DNA from: CAZLWF01 sp031972835
GTDB lineage: Bacteria; Patescibacteriota; Minisyncoccia; Phycocordibacterales; UBA9973
Assembly: GCA_031972835.1 (NCBI GenBank)
Contig: DALYDX010000005.1
Coordinates: forward strand, 1-55,003
Direction: 5' to 3'
DNA: 55,003 nt
Made by a program: the position numbers and the translations under genes
Part shown: positions 7,749 to 15,124 of the stretch, piece by piece
How the letters are laid out: the number at the start of each line of letters is the position of its first letter
Position numbering within the stretch: the first letter of the stretch is position 1
The notes under the pieces: generated by a model
Databases searched by the model: none
The model's input: only the letters and a program-made list of their open reading frames with translations
What the model was told of the DNA's origin: nothing

Positions 7749-8876
7749 TTAACTATTCGTATTTATGAAACTTATCACTTGTGTTAGATAACGAGAAAGC
7801 AATCCCCCAACGTGACCCAGGTCACTTGCGATGTATATCTCACTTGGAATACCTGCCGCGCTAAGCTTACTGTCGAGTGTTTCAGCTTGGATTTGTGGGA
7901 CACTTCTATCCTTTCCACCGTGCAGTATTATAAATGGAGAGTCACCACTTGAAATGTATGTTTCTGGAGACAAGGCCTCGTATGCAGATTCACATGCAGT
8001 GCTTGGCACAGGTGAGCATCCAACTTCGTTACCTATAGAATTTTTGATACCAGAAGACATCGTGTCTACGATAGACGCAACATAACTTCCTGAGATATTT
8101 ATCACACCTGCAATATTGCTGTTATAGCCTGTGTTTCCACCTACTGTACCTTCGAGGTTTGTATTACCCTCTGTTACACCCATGAGTGATGCAAGTACTC
8201 CTCCCGCTGATTCACCCAGAGTAAATAGTGCATCTGGATTTATGTTGTATTCACTAGCATGAGCCTTCACATATCTCGCCACACCTTTTATATCGTGAAG
8301 TGGTGCTGGAAAAACTGCTGTACCAGAAAGTCTGTAGTCTATAGCAATAGATGCTATACCATGCTTCGCAAGTATCTCTCCATCATCTCCTACACCGTTT
8401 TTACTTCCACCCTTGAAGCCTCCACCGTGGATATATAGGACTGCTGGAGTCGCTCCTGTTACTCCGACCGGAGTATAGATATCAATCTTTAGATTCATCC
8501 CGCTACCTGTTCCATAAACAATATCTTTCTTTGTCGCGACTGTGTAGATTTCGCTATATGAGACTGGACCAGCAACAGTTGTTGTTGCTGCAGATGATCC
8601 GTTCGAATTTGAATTTGAATCAGTATTACTTGTGTCTACAACATTAGTATTTGATAGTGGGTTTTCAGTTATATTATCCTTATAACTTTTATATGCACTT
8701 TTTTGTAATTGATTAAGAATCTTAGGATTTGCTGCTGAAAAAGCAATCAGTACACCTATGATAAATAAAACTACTACCCCAATAATAATTAATATTCTAC
8801 GATTTTTATGAGTATTTGGGTTACTCACAAAATCTGCTGGGTTCTCGATGTTCTTGTTTGAGTCTAAATTTTCCAT
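7749..8876 (-). CDS. Membrane-anchored alpha/beta hydrolase (esterase/lipase, HSL/BD-FAE-like)
   Basis: A 375-residue protein. After a charged N-terminus there is one membrane helix (ILIIIGVVVLFIIGVLIAF) and a Ser/Thr/Asn-rich linker, then an alpha/beta-hydrolase domain from about residue 110. The oxyanion-hole motif HGGGFKGG, the nucleophile elbow GESAGG, the acid GGKDRSVP and the His in DLGHVGG are all present, so the catalytic triad is complete. This pattern is that of carboxylesterases of the hormone-sensitive lipase/BD-FAE type acting on short acyl esters. The anchor places the domain outside the membrane, where it may act on host-derived esters or acetylated glycans; the substrate is not known. 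It has its own probable promoter 7 nt before the ATG. Confidence 0.85.
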   Translation of the reverse strand: MENLDSNKNIENPADFVSNPNTHKNRRILIIIGVVVLFIIGVLIAFSAANPKILNQLQKSAYKSYKDNITENPLSNTNVVDTSNTDSNSNSNGSSAATTTVAGPVSYSEIYTVATKKDIVYGTGSGMNLKIDIYTPVGVTGATPAVLYIHGGGFKGGSKNGVGDDGEILAKHGIASIAIDYRLSGTAVFPAPLHDIKGVARYVKAHASEYNINPDALFTLGESAGGVLASLMGVTEGNTNLEGTVGGNTGYNSNIAGVINISGSYVASIVDTMSSGIKNSIGNEVGCSPVPSTACESAYEALSPETYISSGDSPFIILHGGKDRSVPQIQAETLDSKLSAAGIPSEIYIASDLGHVGGLLSRYLTQVISFINTNS

Positions 8877-8883
8877 ATGTACA

Positions 8884-8889
8884 AGTATA
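8884..8889 (-). promoter_or_regulatory. -10 box of the esterase gene, leaderless layout
   Basis: TATACT on the minus strand is followed by 7 nt and the ATG at 8876. It lies just before the stop of comEC (8891), so the esterase need not depend on read-through. Confidence 0.5.
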
Positions 8890-8890
8890 T

Positions 8891-10381
8891 CTAAATCAAA
8901 CTTCTTTTACTATGCCACTTATACACCCAAAAAATAAGAGCCACGTATATGAGGACTAAAAACCATACAGGAAAATTTCTGACGTATATAGATGCGAAAG
9001 GAAGTTTTGCACTAGTCTCAATAACCCACAATATTGCTTTCAATAGCAGTGTAGACGCGAAGCCAAAAGGAAAAGAAACCCAAGCTCCAATAAACCCCAA
9101 AAAACCAACGATAAATCCCAAGTACATAGCTATAGGAATAAAAGGTAGAATCAAAATATTTATTGGAAATGATATGAGCGATAGATTCCCCATCGTATAA
9201 ACAATAAAAGGCAGGACTGCAATCTGCGCTGCGAGAGTTGTAGAAATTATTTCTTTTAAAAAACTTAATTTTTTACTTCGCATAAACGAAAGCCACTTTT
9301 CAGTAATCGGAGTCAGATACACGATACCGAGTGTTGCCAAAAATGAAAGTTGAAATGAAATATCGAAGACCAGAACTTTTGGATTTATCAGAATCATTAA
9401 AAAACCTGCTAAGGCTAAAGCTCTGGATATGTCGTATGTCCTACCAGTAGAACGTGCAAGCACCACGAGTATGGCCATGATTCCAGCGCGTACAGCAGTA
9501 GATTGGGCTCCTGTCATGAGCACAAATATAATGATCGATACTCCTCCAAAACCAAGCGCTGTAAAACGACCCAAGAAAAGTGCACAGAATTTCTGGATCC
9601 CGTTGGCAACCACTGATATGTTGTAGCCCGACAGGGCGACTATGTGTATAGTGCCTGTTGTTACGAAATCATCACGCAAGCTAGCAGGCAACCCACTTCG
9701 AGCACCAAGTGTGATCCCAGACATAAAAGTACTTTCTGGTTCTGGTATCACATCAGAGATATTGTCTACAATTCTATTTTTGAAATTGAAAAGTTGCTCT
9801 TGGATTCTTGGTCGAGTATCATGACTTAAAAATTCTACGCTCCCCCTCTGAATCAAATAAAATATATTGTCTTTGCCAAGATACGATACATAGTCAAAGA
9901 TTTTGCCTTGGTCAGTTGCAAAATTTTTCGGTACATCAAGCTTCCCCGAAACCGAAACCTCGTCTCCGTATGAGAATTCTGGATATAGATCTGTGGTCAC
10001 GAGTACATCTGAGTGCGTACCAAGACCATCTATCTCTGTGATAGAAACCAAAAGTTTTTGATTTTTCTCTCGTCTATCTGGCTCGTCTACAACAACCCCG
10101 ACAATTTCCACTTGTTTACCTATATATTTATCCAAACTTTTATCTAAATTCTTTTCTTCATAAGAAGAAAAGCGGAGTACACCTAAAAATATAGAGATAG
10201 AAAAAATTGAAAGCAGTAGTAAAATATCCCTGTATCTTTTACCTACAAATGAAACCAGTACAAACAAAACTGACGCGCATAACACCAAGATTAAAAAAAT
10301 GTTCGGGACAAACAAAAGTGACCTGATCAACACTCCGCCTATAAAACCAAATATGATTGAATAGAATAACCTGTCAGGCAT
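8891..10381 (-). CDS. comEC: ComEC/Rec2-family competence channel without the C-terminal MBL domain
   Basis: A 496-residue polytopic membrane protein. Helices at the N-terminus are followed by a soluble OB-like segment (DUF4131-type, residues about 80-190, with GKQVEIVGVVVDEPD and YGDEVSVSGKLDVP). The Competence domain follows, with TGTIHIVALSGYNISVVANG and many helices. ComEC forms the inner-membrane channel through which single-stranded DNA enters during natural transformation. Full-length homologues have about 700-800 residues with a C-terminal MBL domain; this one stops after the helices at VYKWHSK. A stand-alone MBL protein of the right subtype is encoded at 5711-6571. The start is 15 bp after the rnhA stop, so it is probably in that operon. 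Confidence 0.9.
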   Translation of the reverse strand: MPDRLFYSIIFGFIGGVLIRSLLFVPNIFLILVLCASVLFVLVSFVGKRYRDILLLLSIFSISIFLGVLRFSSYEEKNLDKSLDKYIGKQVEIVGVVVDEPDRREKNQKLLVSITEIDGLGTHSDVLVTTDLYPEFSYGDEVSVSGKLDVPKNFATDQGKIFDYVSYLGKDNIFYLIQRGSVEFLSHDTRPRIQEQLFNFKNRIVDNISDVIPEPESTFMSGITLGARSGLPASLRDDFVTTGTIHIVALSGYNISVVANGIQKFCALFLGRFTALGFGGVSIIIFVLMTGAQSTAVRAGIMAILVVLARSTGRTYDISRALALAGFLMILINPKVLVFDISFQLSFLATLGIVYLTPITEKWLSFMRSKKLSFLKEIISTTLAAQIAVLPFIVYTMGNLSLISFPINILILPFIPIAMYLGFIVGFLGFIGAWVSFPFGFASTLLLKAILWVIETSAKLPFASIYVRNFPVWFLVLIYVALIFWVYKWHSKRSLI

Positions 10382-10396
10382 AAATTGAGCTGTAAG

Positions 10397-11212
10397 TTAT
10401 GAGCTTTTAGCTACAATTTTCTTGAAGTCTACAATAAGTGCATTTTCTTCCGCTTTTGAAAAAACTTTCTTGTATTTTGCACCCTTTTTACCCTTCACTC
10501 GCTTTTCACAATCTGCCCAAGTAGAATCCATATGAATTTTTCCACCCACCATACTTACATATGAATACGCAGGTTTAGTACTTTTGGATTTACTTTTAGT
10601 TGCTTTCGGATTTAGCTTTTCATGAGTTTGAAGTTTATCCATTTCAATTCCGAGATCGATAGCGTATAATTTTTCGTAATCTGAAAGTGTACCTGTGAAT
10701 AAAATCACATGTTCTCCAAGTGCGCTTCGTGTCGCGATATCATCCACTCGCTCGTTTGCAACCACACCCTCGTGACCTTTTACTTTCTGCCAAATTATTT
10801 CTCTCTCACGAGTAAGCTTTGCTTTATATGTAATTGCTAAAAGTTTCTTCCAAATATCTTGATTGGCGACGTCCGATCCATCTTTTGTCTTCCATCCATT
10901 TTTCTCCCATGCATACACCCAGGATTCTATACCTTGCAATAAATATGCGGAGTCCGTATGAACTGCTATGTTGCCTTTTATAGAACGATTCTTGATCTCT
11001 TCGAGCGCTCCAAGTGCCGCAGATAGTTCCATGGCATTGTTTGTGGTATGAGTCTCCTTTCCCCCAAGCTCAATAACCTTGGCTTTATCCTTCCAATTCT
11101 CTGTGCTGCTTTTGCTTTTAACTATTATGAGAGCCCCCCACCCTCCAGGACCTGGGTTACCACGAGATGACCCATCTGTGTATATTTCTATAGGATATTG
11201 CATAAAAGCCAT
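10397..11212 (-). CDS. rnhA: Ribonuclease HI with a C-terminal viroplasmin-like domain
   Basis: The N-terminal ~160 residues are RNase HI: YTDGSSRGNPGPGGWG (first catalytic Asp), NNAMELSAALGAL (Glu), HTDSAYLL (Asp), VKGHEG and NERVDDIA (last Asp). It cuts the RNA strand of RNA-DNA hybrids such as R-loops and primers. A basic Lys/Ser linker follows, then a ~50-residue C-terminal module (YVSMVGGKIHMDSTWADCEKRVKG, GAKYKKVF) that resembles the viroplasmin/hybrid-binding domain normally found at the N-terminus of RNase H1. So the order seems inverted. The start is uncertain: an in-frame TTG (11224) and ATGs at 11212 and 11203 are possible; none has a clear ribosome binding site. It probably leads an operon with comEC. 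Confidence 0.87.
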   Translation of the reverse strand: MAFMQYPIEIYTDGSSRGNPGPGGWGALIIVKSKSSTENWKDKAKVIELGGKETHTTNNAMELSAALGALEEIKNRSIKGNIAVHTDSAYLLQGIESWVYAWEKNGWKTKDGSDVANQDIWKKLLAITYKAKLTREREIIWQKVKGHEGVVANERVDDIATRSALGEHVILFTGTLSDYEKLYAIDLGIEMDKLQTHEKLNPKATKSKSKSTKPAYSYVSMVGGKIHMDSTWADCEKRVKGKKGAKYKKVFSKAEENALIVDFKKIVAKSS

Positions 11213-11217
11213 TATAA

Positions 11218-11243
11218 TTGACAACTAAAATTTATGCTATGAT
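11218..11243 (+). promoter_or_regulatory. Promoter of the secreted coiled-coil protein gene
   Basis: TTGACA at 11218-11223 and TGC-TATGAT at 11235-11243, with a 14-bp spacer that is short for a normal promoter but compensated by the extended -10. It predicts a leader of about 100 nt before the ATG at 11353. Confidence 0.45.
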
Positions 11244-11302
11244 TTACGCAAGCGCGAAAAGGTCTTTGTCACAGAATGATTTTTCATTCGTAATACAGGG
11301 CG

Positions 11303-11319
11303 TAGGGTGATTAACCCTA
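11303..11319 (+). promoter_or_regulatory. Small hairpin in the leader of gene 11353
   Basis: TAGGGT and ACCCTA form a 6-bp stem with a 5-nt loop about 35 nt before the ATG. It may affect translation or stability of the message; it is too short to be called a riboswitch. Nothing else was recognised in this leader. Confidence 0.3.
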
Positions 11320-11352
11320 TGATTAATAGCACTTAACTTTAACTCAAAATAT

Positions 11353-11814
11353 ATGAAAAAAAAATTAGCAATCGGAGCTTTGGCTCTAGCAATATTATTC
11401 ACAAGTGGAAGCGCTTTGGCTGCAAAACCAACTAGCATGTCTGAATTTAAGGGTCGCGTAGAAAATGTTTCTACACGCATGGACAATATCCTAAATAGAT
11501 TCGAATCTGTTATGAACAAGGCAGAAGACAAAGGCTACAATACATCAAAAGCTCAAGAGGCATATGATGCAGCTGTAGTAAAACGTGATGCTGCAAAGTC
11601 AGAAGTTAGTACACTTATATCAATGATTGATGCTGAGATCGCAGATGGTGCAGGTGCTCCATCAGCTGAACTACGCGCACAAATCAAAGATACAAAAGAC
11701 GCACTTCTAGCTTACCGAGATTCTGTAAAAGAACTTCGTGACGACCTAAAGGAGGTAATCGATGCACACACAGGAGAAGATGCTCCAGCAGAAGTTCCAG
11801 AGCCAGCTGTCTAA
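11353..11814 (+). CDS. Secreted coiled-coil protein, function unknown
   Basis: This 153-residue protein has a textbook signal peptide (MKKKLAIGALALAILFTSGSALA, cleavage before AKP). The mature chain is almost entirely helical with heptad spacing (FKGRVENVSTRMDNILNRFE; AELRAQIKDTKDALLAYRDS) and ends in an acidic Pro-rich tail (EDAPAEVPEPAV). It has no cysteines. Similar small exported helical proteins are common in Patescibacteria but have no assigned role. It has its own promoter, a leader of about 100 nt and a strong terminator. Confidence 0.8.
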   Translation: MKKKLAIGALALAILFTSGSALAAKPTSMSEFKGRVENVSTRMDNILNRFESVMNKAEDKGYNTSKAQEAYDAAVVKRDAAKSEVSTLISMIDAEIADGAGAPSAELRAQIKDTKDALLAYRDSVKELRDDLKEVIDAHTGEDAPAEVPEPAV

Positions 11815-11863
11815 CAACCAAGTTATGATTGGACAGTTAAACAATTATTAAACTTATATGAAG

Positions 11864-11899
11864 TGCACGTGAGAGCAATCTCATGTGCATTTCTATTTT
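11864..11899 (+). terminator. Terminator after the secreted coiled-coil gene
   Basis: An 11-bp stem (TGCACGTGAGA pairing with TCTCATGTGCA, one G-U) capped by a GCAA tetraloop and followed by TTTCTATTTT. Confidence 0.8.
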
Positions 11900-11908
11900 A
11901 AAAAACAT

Positions 11909-12157
11909 ATGAAATCACAAAAAGGTAACATAGTAATTTGGATCCTAGTCATAGTAGTAATACTAATTGGTATTTATTTTGTTAAAAACTCAGGTACAAA
12001 CAAAGAATTCAATTACACTACAAATACAACAAACAACACTGAACAGACTGGTACAACTAGTGAAGTAAGTGGAAATACTGACTTATCTGCTGAATTCAAT
12101 TCTGCAGATAGCGACTTCAATGGTATCGATGTTGAAGGCATGGACGAAGGACTCTAA
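11909..12157 (+). CDS. Small single-helix membrane protein with acidic tail
   Basis: An 82-residue protein starting at the ATG at 11909. The in-frame ATG at 11885 lies inside the preceding terminator hairpin and is unlikely. After MKSQKGN there is one membrane helix (IVIWILVIVVILIGIYFV). The rest is a polar, Thr/Asn-rich and then acidic tail (DSDFNGIDVEGMDEGL), probably outside the membrane. No family was recognised. It ends in a very strong terminator shared with recJ. Confidence 0.65.
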   Translation: MKSQKGNIVIWILVIVVILIGIYFVKNSGTNKEFNYTTNTTNNTEQTGTTSEVSGNTDLSAEFNSADSDFNGIDVEGMDEGL

Positions 12158-12158
12158 A

Positions 12159-12208
12159 GATATAAAATAAAATTCCCCCGCACCTGCGGGGGAATTTTAT
12201 TTTATATC
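12159..12208. terminator. Strong bidirectional terminator between the small membrane protein and recJ
   Basis: A perfect 23-bp stem with the GC core TTCCCCCGC and loop ACCT, flanked by A/T-rich arms, placed between two convergent genes. The recJ stop lies inside the right arm. Confidence 0.92.
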
Positions 12209-13858
12209 AACTATTCGTAATCGCAGTTCTTCTCTACCAGCAAAACGAGACAATTCAAACGTCGCATATAGATCAACGTCTTTACCTTCAGACAAGATAT
12301 CGCCATATTCAGTTGGTGAATCAAAAAAAGATATGGCTTTGATGTTTTTCTTGTTGTCGGAAAGTGTCAGCTCGAGATGATTTTTTTCTTTACCAAAAAG
12401 TTTCACTGCCTCAACTTTTACATGTTCAAACAAAAATATTGGCTTTGGATTTCCTAATCCGTACGGTGACAGTTTTTCTATAGTTTTGTAATTTTGCATA
12501 TTCACATCAATCAATTTTAATTTTGTATCGTACTTTATATCAATACTTTTTACATCTCTTTTAAGACTTGAAAATACTGAAACTAACTTATCTTCGAGAA
12601 AATGAATATTTTCATTTTTTATAGAAAAACCCCCTGCAAGTTCATGCCCGCCGAATGCGTCAAATGACGCCGATTGTAGTGTCATAAGATCAACTATATT
12701 TACACTTCCGTCAGATCTACAAGACCCTTTTATAAGACTACTCTCGTCTTCACTAGAAACACCTCCCTCTCTACCCCACACAAAAGCTGGCCTGTTATAA
12801 GCTTCACATATCTTCCCTGCCACAAGCCCGAGTACTCCCACTCGCCAGGACGGATTACCTATGACTATAACCTCCCTGATTTCTCGTGTTGCCATATTTT
12901 TGTAGACTTCTTTCATAATCCCAGCTACGATTATTTTTCTTTCATCATTTATATTTCCAAGATACTCCGCGAAACCTTGCGCAACAGAAACATCAGTCTC
13001 GCGGAGCATGTCAAAAGCTCGCCTTGGTGAATCCATACGAGAAGCGGCATTTAGTCTCGGGGTAAGTGTGAAAGTTATGTCTTCTTCACAAATATCACGC
13101 ATTCTGATTCCAGCCTTTTTAAAAAGATGATTGAGTCCTGGACGTGGAGATTTGCGCATAACTTTTAACCCAAAGTATGCAAGTGCACGATTCTCACCCG
13201 TAAGAGGTACCATATCAGAAAGTGTTGCGAGTCCAACCATATCAAGCAACCATTTTTCCCAACCATCTTGAATTTTCCAATATTCACCGTATTTTTTCAC
13301 TAGAGCTGTTACTACCTTGAAGGCGACCCCTGCCCCACAAAGACTATCGTATGGATAACTTGAATCATATTTGGGATTGATAATCGCGAAAGATTTTGGA
13401 ACATCAGCATGCGGGAGGTGATGGTCTGTGATAATTACATCTATACCGTTTGCCTGTGCATTTAGAACTTCACTCACCGCAGTGATACCTAGGTCCACCG
13501 TGATCAGAAGCTTAACCCCTTTTTTTATAAATTCATCTACTGCATCGGCATGCAATCCATATCCCTCATCGTGACGATCTGGAATATATATTTCAAAATT
13601 TTCATAACCAATCTTTCTAAAAAAATCATTAAATATCACAGCCCCGGGTATACCGTCAGCGTCATAGTCAGTATAGACAACTATTTTTTGCTTGGCTTCA
13701 ACACTCTCAAATATTCGCACAACTGCCCGCTCCATATCTTTGAATAAAAATGGATCGTGAAGGCCTGTCTCATAAGAAGGCGTTAGAAAATTTACTTGTT
13801 CAGATTCTTCTATATTTCTATTTTTTAGGAGTATTTTTAGTAGTTCGTCTGGATGCAT
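12197..13858 (-). CDS. recJ: Single-stranded-DNA-specific exonuclease RecJ
   Basis: A 553-residue DHH-family exonuclease: DADGIPG at 66-72, LLITVDLGIT at 118-126, the DHH motif TDHHLPH at 144-150, then CGAGVAFKV, a DHHA1 domain with GGHELAGGFS, and a C-terminal OB-like region. RecJ degrades single-stranded DNA from the 5' end in recombination (RecF path) and mismatch and base excision repair. The length is near that of typical RecJ (about 560-580), so it is complete. It is divergent from the HIT gene. Its ATG lies 7 nt after a TGT-TACAAT box, pointing to a leaderless message. Confidence 0.93.
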   Translation of the reverse strand: MHPDELLKILLKNRNIEESEQVNFLTPSYETGLHDPFLFKDMERAVVRIFESVEAKQKIVVYTDYDADGIPGAVIFNDFFRKIGYENFEIYIPDRHDEGYGLHADAVDEFIKKGVKLLITVDLGITAVSEVLNAQANGIDVIITDHHLPHADVPKSFAIINPKYDSSYPYDSLCGAGVAFKVVTALVKKYGEYWKIQDGWEKWLLDMVGLATLSDMVPLTGENRALAYFGLKVMRKSPRPGLNHLFKKAGIRMRDICEEDITFTLTPRLNAASRMDSPRRAFDMLRETDVSVAQGFAEYLGNINDERKIIVAGIMKEVYKNMATREIREVIVIGNPSWRVGVLGLVAGKICEAYNRPAFVWGREGGVSSEDESSLIKGSCRSDGSVNIVDLMTLQSASFDAFGGHELAGGFSIKNENIHFLEDKLVSVFSSLKRDVKSIDIKYDTKLKLIDVNMQNYKTIEKLSPYGLGNPKPIFLFEHVKVEAVKLFGKEKNHLELTLSDNKKNIKAISFFDSPTEYGDILSEGKDVDLYATFELSRFAGREELRLRIVDIK

Positions 13859-13865
13859 AGTGGTG

Positions 13866-13874
13866 ATTGTAACA
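13866..13874 (-). promoter_or_regulatory. Extended -10 promoter of recJ, leaderless layout
   Basis: TGT-TACAAT on the minus strand followed by 7 nt and the ATG at 13858. It shares the 42-bp intergenic space with the divergent HIT promoter. Confidence 0.55.
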
Positions 13875-13894
13875 TATTACCAATAAGCTATAAT
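13867..13894 (+). promoter_or_regulatory. Promoter of the HIT hydrolase gene, leaderless layout
   Basis: TTGTAA at 13867-13872, a 16-bp spacer and TATAAT at 13889-13894, then 6 nt to the ATG at 13901. Confidence 0.6.
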
Positions 13895-13900
13895 TACGGG

Positions 13901-14311
13901 ATGGAAAACTGTATTTTTTGTAAAATAATCGCAGGAGAAATACCTACAACTAAAATATATGAAGATGCTGATAGCTTTGTCTTTTTAGATGTAAACCCAA
14001 TAAACCCTGGCCACACTCTACTTATCCCAAAAGAACACCATGAAAATATACATGAAATGCCGGATGAATTGCTTGAAAAATTAATGCCTGTAGCAAAGAA
14101 AATAGCCAATGCTATAAAGGTAGGCATGGTTGCAGATGGTGTGAATATCGGACAGAACAACGGCCAGGCAGCAGGGCAGGCAGTATGGCACTATCATATG
14201 CATATAATCCCACGTTTTTCAGGTGACGGATTAGAGCACTGGCCAGGAAAACCCTACATGATAGGTGAGGCAGAAGAGACTGCAGAAAAAATAAAATCTG
14301 AATTACAATAA
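13901..14311 (+). CDS. HIT family (HINT-type) nucleotide hydrolase
   Basis: A 136-residue protein with the HINT pattern: N-terminal CIFCKIIAGEIPT (CxxC of zinc-binding members), FLDVNPINPGHTLLIPKEH, and the histidine triad HYHMHIIPR with His97, His99 and His101. HINT enzymes hydrolyse adenosine phosphoramidates and aminoacyl-AMP. The start at 13901 fits the family N-terminus and the -10 box 6 nt upstream; the longer reading from 13853 would overlap recJ. It is a single gene with a strong terminator. Confidence 0.93.
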   Translation: MENCIFCKIIAGEIPTTKIYEDADSFVFLDVNPINPGHTLLIPKEHHENIHEMPDELLEKLMPVAKKIANAIKVGMVADGVNIGQNNGQAAGQAVWHYHMHIIPRFSGDGLEHWPGKPYMIGEAEETAEKIKSELQ

Positions 14312-14313
14312 AA

Positions 14314-14342
14314 AAATCCCCCAAATAGGGGGATTTATATTT
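14314..14342. terminator. Terminator between the HIT gene and the convergent small gene
   Basis: Stem AAATCCCCC/GGGGGATTT with loop AAATA. T-rich tracts follow on the plus strand and A-rich DNA precedes it, so it serves both directions. Confidence 0.9.
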
Positions 14343-14346
14343 TTGA

Positions 14347-14676
14347 TTAGTAGTGATTATTGCGATCACCTTCGTTAGCCATTTCCTCAACTTCTTCTTT
14401 TACAGTTTCTGTTTCTGTAAAATTTTCAGGATGAAGTCTTTTGGTGCCTTCGTCGGTTATGGCCCAAATAACTTTTTGCGCATCTTTTATAAAGATCAAG
14501 CCGGAAGATTTGAGATTCCTAACGCAATCATTGATATACATAGACTTGGGAGATCTTTCATCTCTTGAGAATAATGGGATTAATTTTTCAATACTTAGAG
14601 AACCATTGTTCTCTTCCAATAATTTGAGGATCAAATCCTCGTCAGTGAACTGTTTTTGTTCCATAACTTCCGTCAT
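14347..14676 (-). CDS. Small protein with predicted winged-helix-like fold
   Basis: A 109-residue protein from the ATG at 14676 (a second ATG at 14664 is possible). The middle part reads like a winged helix: LILKLLEENNGSLSIEKLI, then MYINDCVRNLKSSGLIF and a strand pair (KVIWAITDEGTKRL). The C-terminus is acidic (ETVKEEVEEMANEG). This suggests a DNA-binding regulator, but no family was recognised with certainty. On the minus strand it lies directly downstream of the structured intergenic element at 14771-15057. Confidence 0.6.
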   Translation of the reverse strand: MTEVMEQKQFTDEDLILKLLEENNGSLSIEKLIPLFSRDERSPKSMYINDCVRNLKSSGLIFIKDAQKVIWAITDEGTKRLHPENFTETETVKEEVEEMANEGDRNNHY

Positions 14677-14692
14677 TTTTTTGTTTAAAGAA

Positions 14693-14701
14693 TTTATACC
14701 A
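14693..14701 (-). promoter_or_regulatory. Extended -10 promoter of the winged-helix-like gene
   Basis: TGG-TATAAA on the minus strand, 16 nt before the ATG at 14676. It lies outside the structured element. Confidence 0.45.
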
Positions 14702-14770
14702 AAATACTGTACAATAATTCTCTGATATTTGCAAGAAATTCTGCAACTTCTATCATATCTCGAAAATTCC

Positions 14771-15057
14771 AAAGTTTAGTTTCTAGAAACCTTTCTTTTA
14801 TCCACCACTTTTAAAAAGCACACATAAAACGCTGGTGCGTTTTTGCTCTGCTCGTGCCGCCGCACTGCGCAAGGCTTTTTAGAAAGTGTGGATTTAGTTA
14901 TTTAAGAATTTAGAATTCTGTATTCAAAATACAAAGATCCCCACTATTTAAAAGACTAGCGAGTGTGACGACACGAGCTCGAGGAATTTTTCACCAGAAA
15001 AATATCCGTGCTTTTAAATAGTGGGGATGAAAAAGATTTTTCCAGTTACTAAACTTT
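14771..15057. repeat. Structured intergenic element, copy A (two-hairpin, ~285 bp, imperfect terminal inverted repeats)
   Basis: This stretch has no gene and matches 40706-40987 along its whole length. Part 1 (about 14799-14894) folds into a long arm in which ATCCACCACTTTTAAAAAGC pairs with GCTTTTTAGAAAGTGTGGAT (one bulge). Inside it are AAAACGC-TGGT-GCGTTTT and GTGC-CGCC-GCAC. Part 2 (about 14937-15029) has a perfect 18-bp arm, ATCCCCACTATTTAAAAG and its inverse, enclosing smaller stems (GTGT/ACAC; AATTTTT/AAAAAT). The ends carry imperfect inverted copies of AAAGTTTAGTTTCTAGAAA. Compared with copy B, several stem bases change in pairs that keep pairing, so the fold is under selection as RNA or DNA. 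It could be a structured RNA or a MITE-like element; no known family was recognised. Confidence 0.85.
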
Positions 15058-15085
15058 AATTAATTACTTACAAAATCAAAGTTAC

Positions 15086-15106
15086 AAAAACCCCGCAGAC
15101 GCGGGG
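15086..15106 (-). terminator. Terminator after pgk
   Basis: Stem CCCCGC/GCGGGG with a 4-nt loop, followed on the minus strand by TTTTT. It lies 19 bp after the pgk stop and separates pgk from the structured element. Confidence 0.85.
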
Positions 15107-15124
15107 ACGGGTTTTGAGTAAATT

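Noticed and set aside
14771..15057. Structured element as tmRNA, RNase P RNA or 6S RNA
   Set aside because: None of the conserved sequences of these RNAs was recognised, and two copies would be unusual for them.
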